Notes under the pieces: generated by a model
The model's input: the letters and a program-made list of their open reading frames with translations, nothing else
What the model was told of the DNA's origin: nothing
Database searches by the model: none
NCBI GenBank assembly: GCA_041690495.1
Contig: JAWLHE010000001.1
Span: 186,001 to 250,000 of the forward strand
Reading direction: 5' to 3'
Length of the DNA: 64,000 bases
DNA from: DATAAP01 sp041690495
Lineage (GTDB): Bacteria; Pseudomonadota; Alphaproteobacteria; CACIAM-22H2
Part shown: positions 1 through 8,797 of the stretch, piece by piece
Layout: every line of letters begins with the position of its first letter
How positions within the stretch are numbered: position 1 is the first letter of the stretch
Position numbers and translations under genes: made by a program

Positions 1-431
1 TCGCCGGGCGGCTGCAGTCGCGTCGCTACCGCGTCTATGTGCTGCTCAGCGACGGCGAATGCAACGAGGGCTCGGTGTGGGAGGCGGCAATGTTCGCTCC
101 TGCGCAGAAGCTCGAGAACGTCTGCGTCATCGTCGACTACAACAAGTGGCAGGCGACCGGGCGCAGTGACGAGACGCTGGCGCTGGCGCCGCTCCGCGAC
201 AAATGGGCGGCGTTCGGCTGGGACGCGCACGAGGTGGACGGCCACGACATCGGCGCGCTGACGAAGCTGATGCGCAACGTGCCCAACGGCAGCGGCAGGC
301 CCGTCGCGATCATCGCCCACACCGTCAAGGGGAAGGGCGTCTCGTTCATGGAAGACGACAACAACTGGCATTACCGCGTGCCGAACGAGAAGGAAGTTGC
401 CGAAGCCAAGCGGCAGCTCGGCCTGGCATGA
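1..431 (+). CDS. transketolase, N-terminal (TPP-binding) subunit, 5' truncated
   Basis: The left window edge cuts this gene; the reading frame is open from base 3. The visible 142 residues are the end of a split transketolase N-terminal subunit. They carry the TPP/Mg segment LLSDGECNEGSVWEAAMFA (GDG-type motif), followed by a DYNKWQ stretch and the conserved HTVKGKGVSFMED segment typical of the family. The stop overlaps the ATG of the next gene (ATGA), which encodes the C-terminal half, so the two subunits are translationally coupled and probably form a heterotetramer that transfers two-carbon units between sugars. Its place in a sugar-nucleotide/methyltransferase operon suggests a role in making an unusual sugar, not the central pentose-phosphate pathway; that part is inference. 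Confidence 0.9.
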   Translation, partial: AGRLQSRRYRVYVLLSDGECNEGSVWEAAMFAPAQKLENVCVIVDYNKWQATGRSDETLALAPLRDKWAAFGWDAHEVDGHDIGALTKLMRNVPNGSGRPVAIIAHTVKGKGVSFMEDDNNWHYRVPNEKEVAEAKRQLGLA

Positions 432-1381
432 GAAACAATTTCGCCGACGAGATCACCCGCCTCGCCGAGGCCGACGAACGCGTCGTGCTGCTGTCGGGTG
501 ACATCGGCAACAAGCTGTTCGACGGCTTCAAGGCCAAGGCGCCGGACCGGTTCTTCAACTGCGGCGTCGCCGAGGCGAACATGATGGGCATGGCCGCGGG
601 CCTCGCCATGAGCGGCCTGCGCCCGGTGGTCTACACGATCGCGCCGTTCACGACGACGCGCGTCATGGAGCAGATCCGCGTCGACGTCTGCTACCACGAT
701 GTCCCGGTGGTGATCGTCGGCGTCGGCTCGGGCCTCGGCTATGCCTCGCTCGGCGCCACACACCATTCCTGCGAGGACATGGCGATGCTGCGCGCGCTGC
801 CCGGGATGAGCGTGCTGGCCCCCGCCGATCCGCTGGAGGTGCGCGGCGCGTTGCGCGCGGCGCTGGCGCATGGCGGTCCGTCGTACCTGCGCATCGGCAA
901 GAAGGGCGAGCCGAACGTGCATCGCGCGGTGCCGGAAATAGAGATCGGCCGCAGCCTCGTCGTGCGCGACGGCGTCGACGTCTGCCTGCTCGCGCTGGGC
1001 GTGATGGTGCCGATCGCGATGGAAGCGGCGGACGCCCTGGCGCAACGCGGCATTTCCGCCCGCGTCGTCAGCGCGATCAGCGTCAAGCCGCTGGACAAGG
1101 GCCTTCTGAAAGAGTCGCTGGCGCGGTTCCCGCTGGTCGTCACGATCGAGGAGCACAGCTTGATCGGCGGCTACGGCGGCGCCGTCGCCGAGTGGTCGGT
1201 CGACAACGGTCCGTTCGCGGCCCGCCTGCTGCGCATGGGCACCGCCGACGCGTTTCCGCACGAGGCCGGCGAGACCGAGCACGCACGCGCGGCCAACGGC
1301 CTGTCCGCAGCGCATATCGCCGAACGGGTCATCAGGACGCTGCCGCCGCGGCAGGCGAAGAAAGCCGTGGGTCATCCGTGA
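428..1381 (+). CDS. transketolase, C-terminal (pyrimidine-binding) subunit
   Basis: This 317-residue protein is the second half of a split transketolase and starts at the ATG that overlaps the preceding stop. It shows the Pyr domain (LLSGDIGNKLFDGF, then FFNCGVAEANMMGMAAGLA with the catalytic-cycle glutamate) and the C-terminal domain (VVTIEEHSLIGGYGGAVAEW). Length and domain order match stand-alone C-terminal transketolase subunits, which resemble the beta subunits of TPP dehydrogenases. It should act only with the upstream N-terminal subunit. The stop overlaps a GTG that begins the alcohol dehydrogenase gene. Which ketose is the donor cannot be told from sequence. Confidence 0.92.
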   Translation: MRNNFADEITRLAEADERVVLLSGDIGNKLFDGFKAKAPDRFFNCGVAEANMMGMAAGLAMSGLRPVVYTIAPFTTTRVMEQIRVDVCYHDVPVVIVGVGSGLGYASLGATHHSCEDMAMLRALPGMSVLAPADPLEVRGALRAALAHGGPSYLRIGKKGEPNVHRAVPEIEIGRSLVVRDGVDVCLLALGVMVPIAMEAADALAQRGISARVVSAISVKPLDKGLLKESLARFPLVVTIEEHSLIGGYGGAVAEWSVDNGPFAARLLRMGTADAFPHEAGETEHARAANGLSAAHIAERVIRTLPPRQAKKAVGHP

Positions 1382-2418
1382 AGACGACCGCCGCCATCCT
1401 GGTCGAGCTGGCGAAGCCGCTGGAACTGGTCGACCTGGAGATTCCCCCGCTGAAGCAGGGCCAGGTCCTGGTCGAGATCGCGTATAGCGGCATCTGCCAC
1501 ACCCAGATTTCCGAGGCGCGCGGTCATCGCGGGCCGGACTCTTTCCTGCCGCACTGCCTGGGCCACGAAGCAACGGGCACGGTGCGCGAAATCTCGCCCG
1601 GCGTGACCAAGGTGGCCGCTGGCGACCGCGTCGTGCTGTCCTGGCTCAAGGGCAGCGGCGCGAACGTGCCCGGCACGGTCTATGGCTGGAACGGCCGCAC
1701 CGTGAACGCCGGCGGCGTCACCACGTTTCAGCGCCACGCCGTGGTCAGCGAGAACCGCCTGACCAGGCTGCCGCCCGGTCTCGATCCGGCCGAGGCCGTC
1801 ATGCTCGGCTGCGCGCTGCCGACCGGCATGGGCGCCGTGATGAACACGGCGCGTGCCGAGCCGGGATCGAGCGTCGTGGTCATGGGGGCGGGCGGGATCG
1901 GACAATGCGCCATCCTTGCGGCCAGGGCGAGCGGCTGCGTGCCGATCATCGCCGTCGATCCCAACCCGATGAAACGCAAGCTGGCGCTGGAGCTGGGCGC
2001 CACGCACGCCTTCGATCCGACCGTCGCCGATCCCGTAAAGGAGATCCGGCTGTTGACCGGTGGCGGCGCCGACTATGCGATCGAGGCGACCGGACATCCC
2101 GATGTCATGCTGCAGGCCGCGCACTGCGTGCGGCCGCAGGGCGGTCGCGCGGTGATCGTCGGCAACGCCCATGCCGGCTCGCATATCCGGCTCGATCCGC
2201 GCATCCTCAACGACGGCAAGAGCCTGCTCGGCACGTGGGGCGGCGACAGCCAGCCCGACCGCGACGTGCCGCGCTTCGCGCGGCTGCTGTCGGCCGGGCG
2301 CATCGCGGTCAAACCGCTTCTCTCCGATCCGTACCGGCTGGAGGACACCAACGCGGCGCTCGACGACCTCGAAGCCGGCCGCGTCGGCCGGCCGCTGATC
2401 GACATGAGCCTTGCGTGA
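1378..2418 (+). CDS. zinc-type alcohol dehydrogenase (MDR superfamily)
   Basis: The 346-residue medium-chain dehydrogenase starts at a GTG overlapping the transketolase stop (GTGA). The catalytic-zinc ligands are visible as GICHTQ near residue 37 and GHEATG near residue 62, and the NAD(P)-binding turn as VVMGAGGIGQ near residue 165. The structural-zinc loop with four closely spaced cysteines found in classical class I/III enzymes is absent. It probably oxidises or reduces a secondary alcohol or aldehyde on a sugar or polyol made in this operon. A crotonyl-CoA-reductase or polyol dehydrogenase activity cannot be excluded. Confidence 0.85.
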   Translation: MKTTAAILVELAKPLELVDLEIPPLKQGQVLVEIAYSGICHTQISEARGHRGPDSFLPHCLGHEATGTVREISPGVTKVAAGDRVVLSWLKGSGANVPGTVYGWNGRTVNAGGVTTFQRHAVVSENRLTRLPPGLDPAEAVMLGCALPTGMGAVMNTARAEPGSSVVVMGAGGIGQCAILAARASGCVPIIAVDPNPMKRKLALELGATHAFDPTVADPVKEIRLLTGGGADYAIEATGHPDVMLQAAHCVRPQGGRAVIVGNAHAGSHIRLDPRILNDGKSLLGTWGGDSQPDRDVPRFARLLSAGRIAVKPLLSDPYRLEDTNAALDDLEAGRVGRPLIDMSLA

Positions 2419-2428
2419 GGCCGGCGGC

Positions 2429-3046
2429 GTGCGGATCGGCCTCGACTTCGACAACACCATCGTTTGCTACGACGCCGTGTTTCATCGTGCGGCGCTGGAG
2501 CGCGACCTGATCCCCGCCGGCGTGCCGCAGACCAAGGATGGCGTGCGCGACTGGCTGCGGCAGGCGGGCCGGGAGGACGACTGGACCGAGCTGCAGGGCT
2601 ACATCTACGGGGCGCGAATGGAGCTGGCGTCGCCGTTCCCCGGCGTGCGCGAGTTTTTGCGCGCGGCGCACGCGGGCGGGTGCGAGATCCGCATCGTCAG
2701 CCACAAGACGCGCCACCCCTATCGCGGGCCGAAATACGACCTGCATGCCGCAGCCCTGGACTGGCTGGCGGCGCAGGGATTCCTCGATGGTGCGTTCGGC
2801 CTGGAGCGCGGCAAGGTGTTCCTCGAGCCGACCAGGGACGACAAGCTGGCGCGCATCGGCGTTCTTGCCTGCGATTATTTCGTCGACGATCTGCCCGACT
2901 TGTTGTGCGCGCCGAAATTCCCGGCCGCGACGAGGCGCATCCTGTTCGACCCGAACGACGCGGCGCCGGACGCACCGGTCTACCGCCGCATGCGGTCATG
3001 GCCGGAAATCGCCGGCGCGCTGCTGGGGACCGCATGCAAGCATTGA
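2429..3046 (+). CDS. HAD-like hydrolase (putative phosphatase)
   Basis: A 205-residue protein with HAD-superfamily signatures: the nucleophile motif DFDNT at residues 6-10, a motif II serine in IRIVSHKT, and the acidic motif IV YFVDDLPDLL. I place the start at GTG 2429, which gives the family-typical beginning MRIGLDFDNT and has GAGG eight bases upstream; a TTG at 2411 would add six residues and overlap the dehydrogenase stop. Its likely job is removal of phosphate from a sugar-phosphate intermediate of the operon, paired with the downstream kinase. Substrate unknown. The 3' end overlaps the start of the next gene. Confidence 0.75.
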   Translation: MRIGLDFDNTIVCYDAVFHRAALERDLIPAGVPQTKDGVRDWLRQAGREDDWTELQGYIYGARMELASPFPGVREFLRAAHAGGCEIRIVSHKTRHPYRGPKYDLHAAALDWLAAQGFLDGAFGLERGKVFLEPTRDDKLARIGVLACDYFVDDLPDLLCAPKFPAATRRILFDPNDAAPDAPVYRRMRSWPEIAGALLGTACKH

Positions 3047-4065
3047 GCCTGCCCGACGTTCCGACGGCGGTGGTTTCCGCGCTGCTCGGCGATGCGGCCG
3101 CGCGCACCCCATGGCGCATGTCGGCGCTCGCCAGCGGCGGCAACAACCGCGTCGTCCGCATCGAGGCCGGCGGCCGCGATCTCGTCCTCAAGCAGTACTT
3201 TCACCATCCCGACGATCCGCGCGACCGGCTCGGCGCCGAGTTCGGGTTCTCGTCCTTCGCGTGGCGCAACGGCGTCCGCTGCCTTCCCGAGCCGATCGCC
3301 GCCGACGCGGAACGGCATCTCGGCCTTTATGCGTTCATTCCCGGCCGCAAGCTCGAGGCCTGCGAGGTCGACGATGCGGCCGTGACGCAGGCCGTCGATT
3401 TCGTCCTGGCGCTGGATGCGCTGCGCGGGCGTCCGGAGGGCAGGCGCCTCCCGCCTGCATCGGAGTCCTGTTTCTGTCTTGCCGACCACCTCGCCCTGGT
3501 CGAGCGGCGGGTGCGGCGGCTGGGCCGCATCGAGCCGCACGACTCCCTGCAGGCCGAAGCGGCGGTGTTCGTGTCGCAGGTCCTGGTTCCGGCCTGGGAC
3601 AAGCTGGCGGCGTACTCGCGCGAGGCCGCATCGCGCGCCTGCATCGCTCTCGACGAGGAATTGCCGCAGGCCGAGCGGGTGATCTCGCCGTCCGATTTCG
3701 GCTTCCATAACGCGCTGCGGGCCGAAGACGGCACGATCCGCTTCATCGATTTCGAGTACGCCGGCTGGGACGATCCGGCGAAGCTGGTCTGCGACTTCTT
3801 CAACCAGGTCGCGATTCCGGTGCCGCGCAGCCACTTCGCCGCCTTCGCCGGGCGCATTGCCGCAACGCGGCCGCGGCCCGAGCTGCAGCGCAAGCGCATC
3901 GAACTGCTGCTGCCGGCCTACGCCATGAAATGGGCGTGCATCATCCTCAACGATTTCCTGCCCGCCGGCGCGATGCGGCGTCGCTTTGCCGGTGCAGGCG
4001 GCGCGGATCGGCGCGAACAGCAGCTGCTGAAGGCGCGCAAGGCCATCGCCGCGCTGAGCGTCTAG
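3034..4065 (+). CDS. APH-fold phosphotransferase (putative sugar kinase)
   Basis: A 343-residue protein of the aminoglycoside/choline phosphotransferase fold. The N-lobe shows a glycine-rich loop (SGGNNRVVRI) and an ATP-binding lysine (LVLKQYF). The catalytic loop reads SPSDFGFHNAL and the metal-binding motif FIDFEYAGWDDP. The usual histidine of the HGD motif is replaced (PSD), while the catalytic Asp and the Asn remain. In a polysaccharide operon such proteins usually phosphorylate small sugars or cyclitols and do not confer antibiotic resistance. The start overlaps the HAD gene by 13 bp, which supports co-expression. Confidence 0.78.
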   Translation: MQALSLPDVPTAVVSALLGDAAARTPWRMSALASGGNNRVVRIEAGGRDLVLKQYFHHPDDPRDRLGAEFGFSSFAWRNGVRCLPEPIAADAERHLGLYAFIPGRKLEACEVDDAAVTQAVDFVLALDALRGRPEGRRLPPASESCFCLADHLALVERRVRRLGRIEPHDSLQAEAAVFVSQVLVPAWDKLAAYSREAASRACIALDEELPQAERVISPSDFGFHNALRAEDGTIRFIDFEYAGWDDPAKLVCDFFNQVAIPVPRSHFAAFAGRIAATRPRPELQRKRIELLLPAYAMKWACIILNDFLPAGAMRRRFAGAGGADRREQQLLKARKAIAALSV

Positions 4066-4072
4066 GATTTCC

Positions 4073-5065
4073 ATGAGCAAATACGTCGTCATCGGCAGCA
4101 ACGCCTTCTCGGGACAGGATTTCGTCGACCTGCTGCTCGACGATCCATCGCGCGAGGTGATCGGCATCTCCCGCTCGCCCGAGAAGCCCGCCTTCATGCT
4201 GCGCTACCGCGGCCACCGGAACGTCGGGAATTTCCGCTTCCGCCAGCTCGACATGAACCGCGACATGGACGCGATGCTGGCCTTCCTCGACGCCGAGCGG
4301 CCCGAGTACATCGTCAATTTCGCGGCGCAGAGCGAGGTGGCGCCGAGCTGGGAACATCCCGAGCACTGGTTCGCGACCAACACCGTGGCGCTGGCGCGCT
4401 TCGTCAACCATCTGCGCCGGCAGGACTACCTGAAGCGCTATTTGCACGTCTCGTCGCCGGAAGCGTACGGGAGCTGTTCGGGTACCGTGACGGAGACGAC
4501 ACCGGACAACCCGAGCACGCCCTATGCCGCGTCCAAGGCCGCGGCCGACATGCTGATACAGGTCTATCAGAAACAGTACGGGTTCCCGGCGCTGTTCGTG
4601 CGCGCGACCAATGTCTATGGCGGGCGCCAGCAGCTGTTCAAGATCATCCCGCGCTCGATGATCTACGTGAAGACCGGCAGGCGCATCCAGCTCCATGGCG
4701 GCGGCGTGGCGGTGAAGTCCTATATCCACATCCGCGACGTGTCGCGCGGCGAGCTCGCGATCCTCCATCGCGGCGAGATCGGCGAGCGCTACCACATCTC
4801 GCCCGATAGCGGCGTCGCCGTGCGCGACGTCGTCCGCACGATCTGCGAGCGCATGGGCAGGCGCTTCGAGGACGCCGTCGAGGTGGCGCCCGAGCGGCCC
4901 GGCCAGGACGCGGCCTATGTCATCGATTCGTCGAAAGCACGGCGCGCGTTCGGCTGGAAGCCCGAGATCGATCTCGACCAGGGCATCGCCGAGACCGCCG
5001 CGTGGGTCGAGGCCAACTGGGCCGAGATCGCCAAGCAACCCCTCGATTACCAGCACAAGGCTTGA
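4073..5065 (+). CDS. NAD-dependent epimerase/dehydratase (GDP-mannose / dTDP-glucose 4,6-dehydratase-like)
   Basis: This 330-residue extended-SDR protein begins with the Rossmann turn VIGSNAFSG, a variant of GxxGxxG, and has the NFAAQSEV segment typical of nucleotide-sugar 4,6-dehydratases. The catalytic SPEAYGS region and YAASK (Tyr-x-x-x-Lys) are intact, followed by RATNVYGGRQ. Such enzymes convert NDP-hexose to the 4-keto-6-deoxy sugar, or epimerise or decarboxylate NDP-sugars; the exact substrate is unresolved. It starts 7 bp after the kinase gene in the same operon. The RmlD-like gene two positions downstream could act on its product. Confidence 0.85.
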   Translation: MSKYVVIGSNAFSGQDFVDLLLDDPSREVIGISRSPEKPAFMLRYRGHRNVGNFRFRQLDMNRDMDAMLAFLDAERPEYIVNFAAQSEVAPSWEHPEHWFATNTVALARFVNHLRRQDYLKRYLHVSSPEAYGSCSGTVTETTPDNPSTPYAASKAAADMLIQVYQKQYGFPALFVRATNVYGGRQQLFKIIPRSMIYVKTGRRIQLHGGGVAVKSYIHIRDVSRGELAILHRGEIGERYHISPDSGVAVRDVVRTICERMGRRFEDAVEVAPERPGQDAAYVIDSSKARRAFGWKPEIDLDQGIAETAAWVEANWAEIAKQPLDYQHKA

Positions 5066-5069
5066 GTCC

Positions 5070-5735
5070 ATGGCTTATGTCGATTTCATTTCGTCGATCC
5101 ACAAATCGACCAAGCGCGACTACCTGAAGCGCGTTACCGACCATGACAAGGCGGCGGTCGCCGAGAACGCGATCAGGTTCGGCCGCGAATACTGGGACGG
5201 CGAGCGCCACGAGGGCTATGGCGGCTACCGCTATGACGGCCGCTGGCGCGTGATGGCCGAGGCGCTGGCGCGTCATTACAAGCTGAAGGACGACGCGCGC
5301 ATTCTCGACATCGGCTGCGGCAAGGGATTTCTGCTCTACGACTTCCTGCAGGTGCTGCCGAAGGCGCAGGTGGTCGGCATCGACATCTCGCAATACGCGA
5401 TCGACAACGCCAAGCCCGAGGTCAAGCCGTTCCTCCAGGTCGGCTCGGCGGCGAAGCTGCCGTTCAAGGACTGGGAATTCGACCTCGTCGTCAGCATCAA
5501 CACCCTGCACAACCTGCAGCTTCCCGAGCTGTGGGCGGCGCTGGAGGAGATGGAGCGGGTCGGCAAGGGCACCGCCAAGCACCTCGTCGTCGAGGCCTAC
5601 CGCACCGAACGCGAGAAGGTGAACCTGATGTACTGGCAGCTCACCTGCCGCGCCTTCCACACTCCGGAGGAATGGGAGTGGCTGTTCGAGCAGACCGGCT
5701 ACCGCGGCGACCACTCCTTCATCTATTTCGAGTGA
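5070..5735 (+). CDS. class I SAM-dependent methyltransferase
   Basis: A 221-residue protein with a classical SAM-binding motif I (ILDIGCGKGF, near residue 73), an acidic motif II (VVGIDIS) and a motif IV region with SINTLHN. The N-terminal segment, about 65 residues rich in charged and aromatic residues, precedes the Rossmann core. It lies 4 bp after the dehydratase gene and is probably a sugar O- or C-methyltransferase or an aminotransferase-coupled tailoring enzyme of the operon product. No substrate-specific motif is recognised. Confidence 0.82.
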   Translation: MAYVDFISSIHKSTKRDYLKRVTDHDKAAVAENAIRFGREYWDGERHEGYGGYRYDGRWRVMAEALARHYKLKDDARILDIGCGKGFLLYDFLQVLPKAQVVGIDISQYAIDNAKPEVKPFLQVGSAAKLPFKDWEFDLVVSINTLHNLQLPELWAALEEMERVGKGTAKHLVVEAYRTEREKVNLMYWQLTCRAFHTPEEWEWLFEQTGYRGDHSFIYFE

Positions 5736-5742
5736 GAGCCGC

Positions 5743-6618
5743 ATGGCGCGCGGCGATGGCGGGACATGGCTGGTGGTCGGCGGCGACGGCATGATCGGTC
5801 GCGCCCTGACCGCACGGGCCGGGCGCGACGGCCGCACCGTGCTGGCGACGACGCGGCGCCGCAAGGAAGCGGGCCCGTCGCGGCCGTATCTCGAGCTGGC
5901 GCAGGACCCGGCGTCGTGGACATTGCCGGAGCCGGTCTCCGTCGCGTTCCTGCTTGCGGCCGCCTCCAACCAGGCGAGCTGCTGCGCCGATCCCGCCGTG
6001 TCGCGGCGGATCAATGTCGATCGCACCGTTGCGTTGGCGCGGCGGCTGGCCGGGCAGGGTGCCTTCGTCGTCTTCACCTCCACCAATCTCGTCTTCGACG
6101 GCGAAAAGGCCGGCTATCCGACCGGCGCGTCACCCTCGCCGACCAGCGAATACGGCCGCCAGAAGGCGGAGGCGGAGCAGCATCTGCTGGCGCTCGGGCC
6201 TGCGGTCGCCGTGGTGCGCCTGACCAAGGTGCTCTCGGCCGACATGCCGCTGATCGGCGGCTGGATCGAGAAGCTCGGAAACGGCGAGCCGATCGAGGCT
6301 TTCACCGACCTCATCTGCGCGCCGATGCCGGCCGGCTACGTCGCGGAGGCGCTGGCGCTCATCGGTGCCGCGGGCAGGGGCGGGCTGTTTCATCTGTCCG
6401 GCGCCGACGAGGTCAGCTATGCCGATCTGGCGCGGTCCCTGGCGCGGCGGCTCGGCGCCGATGGCGACCTGGTGCGGCCGGTAACGAGCACGGAGGCGGG
6501 GCTCAGGCTGCAGGCGATTCCGAAGCATTCCTCGCTCGACGCCGGCGGGGTCGCGACCGCGTTCGGTCTGCCGCCGCCGCGCCTTGCCGAAGTCATCGAA
6601 GCCTGCGTGCGGCGATGA
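5743..6618 (+). CDS. RmlD-like nucleotide-sugar reductase (SDR)
   Basis: A 291-residue SDR protein with an N-terminal Rossmann turn (VVGGDGMIGR) and FTSTNLVFDG, the signature of dTDP-4-dehydrorhamnose reductases and methionine adenosyltransferase regulatory-type SDRs. The active-site Tyr-x-x-x-Lys is YGRQK. It probably reduces a 4-keto NDP-sugar made by the upstream dehydratase. Overall similarity to true RmlD looks loose, so I give no symbol. The stop overlaps the next gene by an ATGA. Confidence 0.75.
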   Translation: MARGDGGTWLVVGGDGMIGRALTARAGRDGRTVLATTRRRKEAGPSRPYLELAQDPASWTLPEPVSVAFLLAAASNQASCCADPAVSRRINVDRTVALARRLAGQGAFVVFTSTNLVFDGEKAGYPTGASPSPTSEYGRQKAEAEQHLLALGPAVAVVRLTKVLSADMPLIGGWIEKLGNGEPIEAFTDLICAPMPAGYVAEALALIGAAGRGGLFHLSGADEVSYADLARSLARRLGADGDLVRPVTSTEAGLRLQAIPKHSSLDAGGVATAFGLPPPRLAEVIEACVRR

Positions 6619-7757
6619 GTGCCGTCTGCCATCTCTGCGGCGCTGCCGCCGTGACCGAGGCGCCGGCTTTTCGCGGCCTGCGCCGGGTCTCGTCCGACTG
6701 CCGGCCCTGGCCGGCCGGAGGCGCCATCGGCGCCTGCACGAAATGCGGCGCGGTGCAGAAGATCGTCGGCCCGGCGTGGCGCGACGAAATCCGCCGGATC
6801 TACGAGTCCTATGCGATCTACCATCAGGGGGCCGGCGCCGAGCAGGCGGTGTTCGACCCGTCGGGTGCCGCCGAGTCTCGTTCCGACCGGCTGGTCGGCC
6901 GTCTGGGTGGCGCGGTGGAAATTCCTGCCTCCGGGCGGCTGCTCGACATCGGCTGCGGCAACGGCGCATTCCTGCGCGCCTTCGCCGCGCGGCACCCCCG
7001 CTGGCGTCTTACCGGCACGGAGATCGGCGACCATAACCGCGCCGCCGTCAAAGCCATTGCGCAGGTCGAGCGTTTCCATGCCGGCGACTTCGCCGACCTC
7101 GACGGCGCGTTCGACATGATCAGCCTCATCCATGTCCTCGAGCACATCGAAGGGCCGGTGCCGTTCCTGAAGCGGATCGCCTCGCGCCTGGCGCCCGGCG
7201 GCCGTCTGTTCATCGAGGTGCCGTACTTCCATGACAATCCGTTCGATCTGCTGATCGCCGATCATGCCACGCACTTCACCCCGGCGGTGCTGAGCTGCAT
7301 CCTGCAGGCGGCCGGTTTCACCGTCGACACGATCGCGATCGACTGGGTCGCCAAGGAGATCAGCGCGGTGGCGCATCCGGGCGGCATGGCCGTGCCGCTC
7401 TGCGGCGGCGAAGACGACGAGGTCGACCGCCTCGCCGCCTGCGTGTCGTGGCTGGAGTCGATCGCCGATGATGCGCGCGCAGCCGCCGCAAGCGGCCGTT
7501 TCGGGATTTTCGGCACGTCGATCGCCGGCGTGTGGCTGTTCGGCGAGGTCGATGGCCGTGTCGATTTCTTCCTCGACGAGGACGCCAACCGGATCGGCGG
7601 GCAGCTCTTCGGCCGGCCCGTGCTGCGACCGCAGGATCGCCCGGCCGCGACGACATTCGTCCCGCTCGCGCCGGGCGTCGCCGCGGCGGTTGCGCGCCGG
7701 CTCGGCACAGACCCGGGCATCCGCGCGCCGCGGCCGCTCCAGGATCCGCACCGGTGA
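6615..7757 (+). CDS. zinc-finger-bearing class I methyltransferase (sugar C-methyltransferase-like)
   Basis: A 380-residue three-part protein. Residues 1-50 hold two Cys-x-x-Cys pairs (CHLCG and CTKCG) forming a probable zinc ribbon. Residues 110-250 hold the SAM domain (LLDIGCGNGAF, then HVLEHI). The C-terminal part (about 290-375) looks like the Rossmann-like domain seen after NDP-sugar C-methyltransferase cores (FGIFGTSIAGVWLF). This architecture is known from 3-C-methyltransferases acting on 4-keto NDP-sugars. Here it would methylate the keto intermediate from the upstream dehydratase, giving a branched sugar; that is inference. It overlaps the previous gene by ATGA and appears to be the last gene of the operon. 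Confidence 0.8.
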   Translation: MSAVCHLCGAAAVTEAPAFRGLRRVSSDCRPWPAGGAIGACTKCGAVQKIVGPAWRDEIRRIYESYAIYHQGAGAEQAVFDPSGAAESRSDRLVGRLGGAVEIPASGRLLDIGCGNGAFLRAFAARHPRWRLTGTEIGDHNRAAVKAIAQVERFHAGDFADLDGAFDMISLIHVLEHIEGPVPFLKRIASRLAPGGRLFIEVPYFHDNPFDLLIADHATHFTPAVLSCILQAAGFTVDTIAIDWVAKEISAVAHPGGMAVPLCGGEDDEVDRLAACVSWLESIADDARAAAASGRFGIFGTSIAGVWLFGEVDGRVDFFLDEDANRIGGQLFGRPVLRPQDRPAATTFVPLAPGVAAAVARRLGTDPGIRAPRPLQDPHR

Positions 7758-7830
7758 ATTTCGTGTCCGTGCGCGGCGCCGCCGGACGAGCCTTGCGCGT
7801 GTTCGCCAGGCTCGATCGCGCGCGCCGTCG

Positions 7831-8541
7831 CTAACCGCGCCTGTAGCAGCAGAGCGCGAGCAGGTAGTGCGCCATCGGGGTGAAGCCGGTGTGCACCATC
7901 TCGTCGTTCATCGAGAACAGGAAGACGTTGTGGAAATGGCGTTCCATGACCGCCTTCAGCTCGGGCCCGCGCTTGCAGTTGATGTGCCCCTCGCGGCTCG
8001 GCGGAGAGGCGTAGGCCTGCGACTCGAGCGACGGCATGCCGATGATCAGAACGCCGTGCGCGTCCAGCGCCGCGGCGATGTTGCGGATGAAGTCGTCCTC
8101 GCGTTCGGCCGGGATATGCTCGAGCACGTCGAGCGAATAGGCCGCGTCATATCGGCCGGACGGCGGTGCGGACAGGATATCGAGGACCATCGCCTTTGCC
8201 GGCCAGCGGGCGTTGCTCCGCGCCTTGGCGTCGGCGACGAATACAGGGTCGTAGTCCGAAATGGTCAGGTCGCCGACCTCCTGCTGGACGATGCGCGACG
8301 CGAAGCCGTCGCCGCAGCCGACTTCGAGCACGCGCTTGCGGCCGGCGAGCATCTTCGCCACGAATTTGTAACGGGCGAGGCTGAAAACGAGCCGCTTCGG
8401 ATCGTCGTGCCAGACCTGGTTCGTCATCAGGCCGAGCCGGGCCAGGCCGGCCTCGTCGCGCACCTTGAGCACGACCTGGTTGACCGGGTCGCGGGTCGCC
8501 TCGGCGGCCGGCACAGGTTGATTTTTCAAACCGGTTTTCAT
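7831..8541 (-). CDS. class I SAM-dependent methyltransferase
   Basis: A 236-residue methyltransferase on the opposite strand to its neighbours. Motif I reads VLEVGCGDGF and motif IV SLDVLEHIP. I set the start at ATG 8541, which has a GAAGGA ribosome site 10 bases upstream; a longer frame reaches 8706 but that extension is arginine-rich and looks non-coding. It is convergent with the preceding operon (73 bp gap) and divergent from the nucleotide-sugar dehydrogenase gene. Substrate unknown; the setting suggests glycan or lipid-linked sugar modification. Confidence 0.8.
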   Translation of the reverse strand: MKTGLKNQPVPAAEATRDPVNQVVLKVRDEAGLARLGLMTNQVWHDDPKRLVFSLARYKFVAKMLAGRKRVLEVGCGDGFASRIVQQEVGDLTISDYDPVFVADAKARSNARWPAKAMVLDILSAPPSGRYDAAYSLDVLEHIPAEREDDFIRNIAAALDAHGVLIIGMPSLESQAYASPPSREGHINCKRGPELKAVMERHFHNVFLFSMNDEMVHTGFTPMAHYLLALCCYRRG

Positions 8542-8797
8542 CAAATCGATCCTTCGCCTCGGGGTGCGGGATCGGCGCGAAGCTCGCTTCCCCGCCGCCG
8601 CCAATCGCCTTGACAGTGCCGTCGGGCCGGGCCTAATCCTCCCGCCCGAAGCGGCGACGCCCCGGCACCGCCCGCAACGACCGCTTCTAGCACGGCGTCC
8701 GTTCATTAGAAGTTAAGTAAAATCTGTAACCTAGTCAGCCCGTCCGGCCGCCTCGGACCCGTGATCCGAGCCCATCTGAAGGGATCGACCTCCACCA

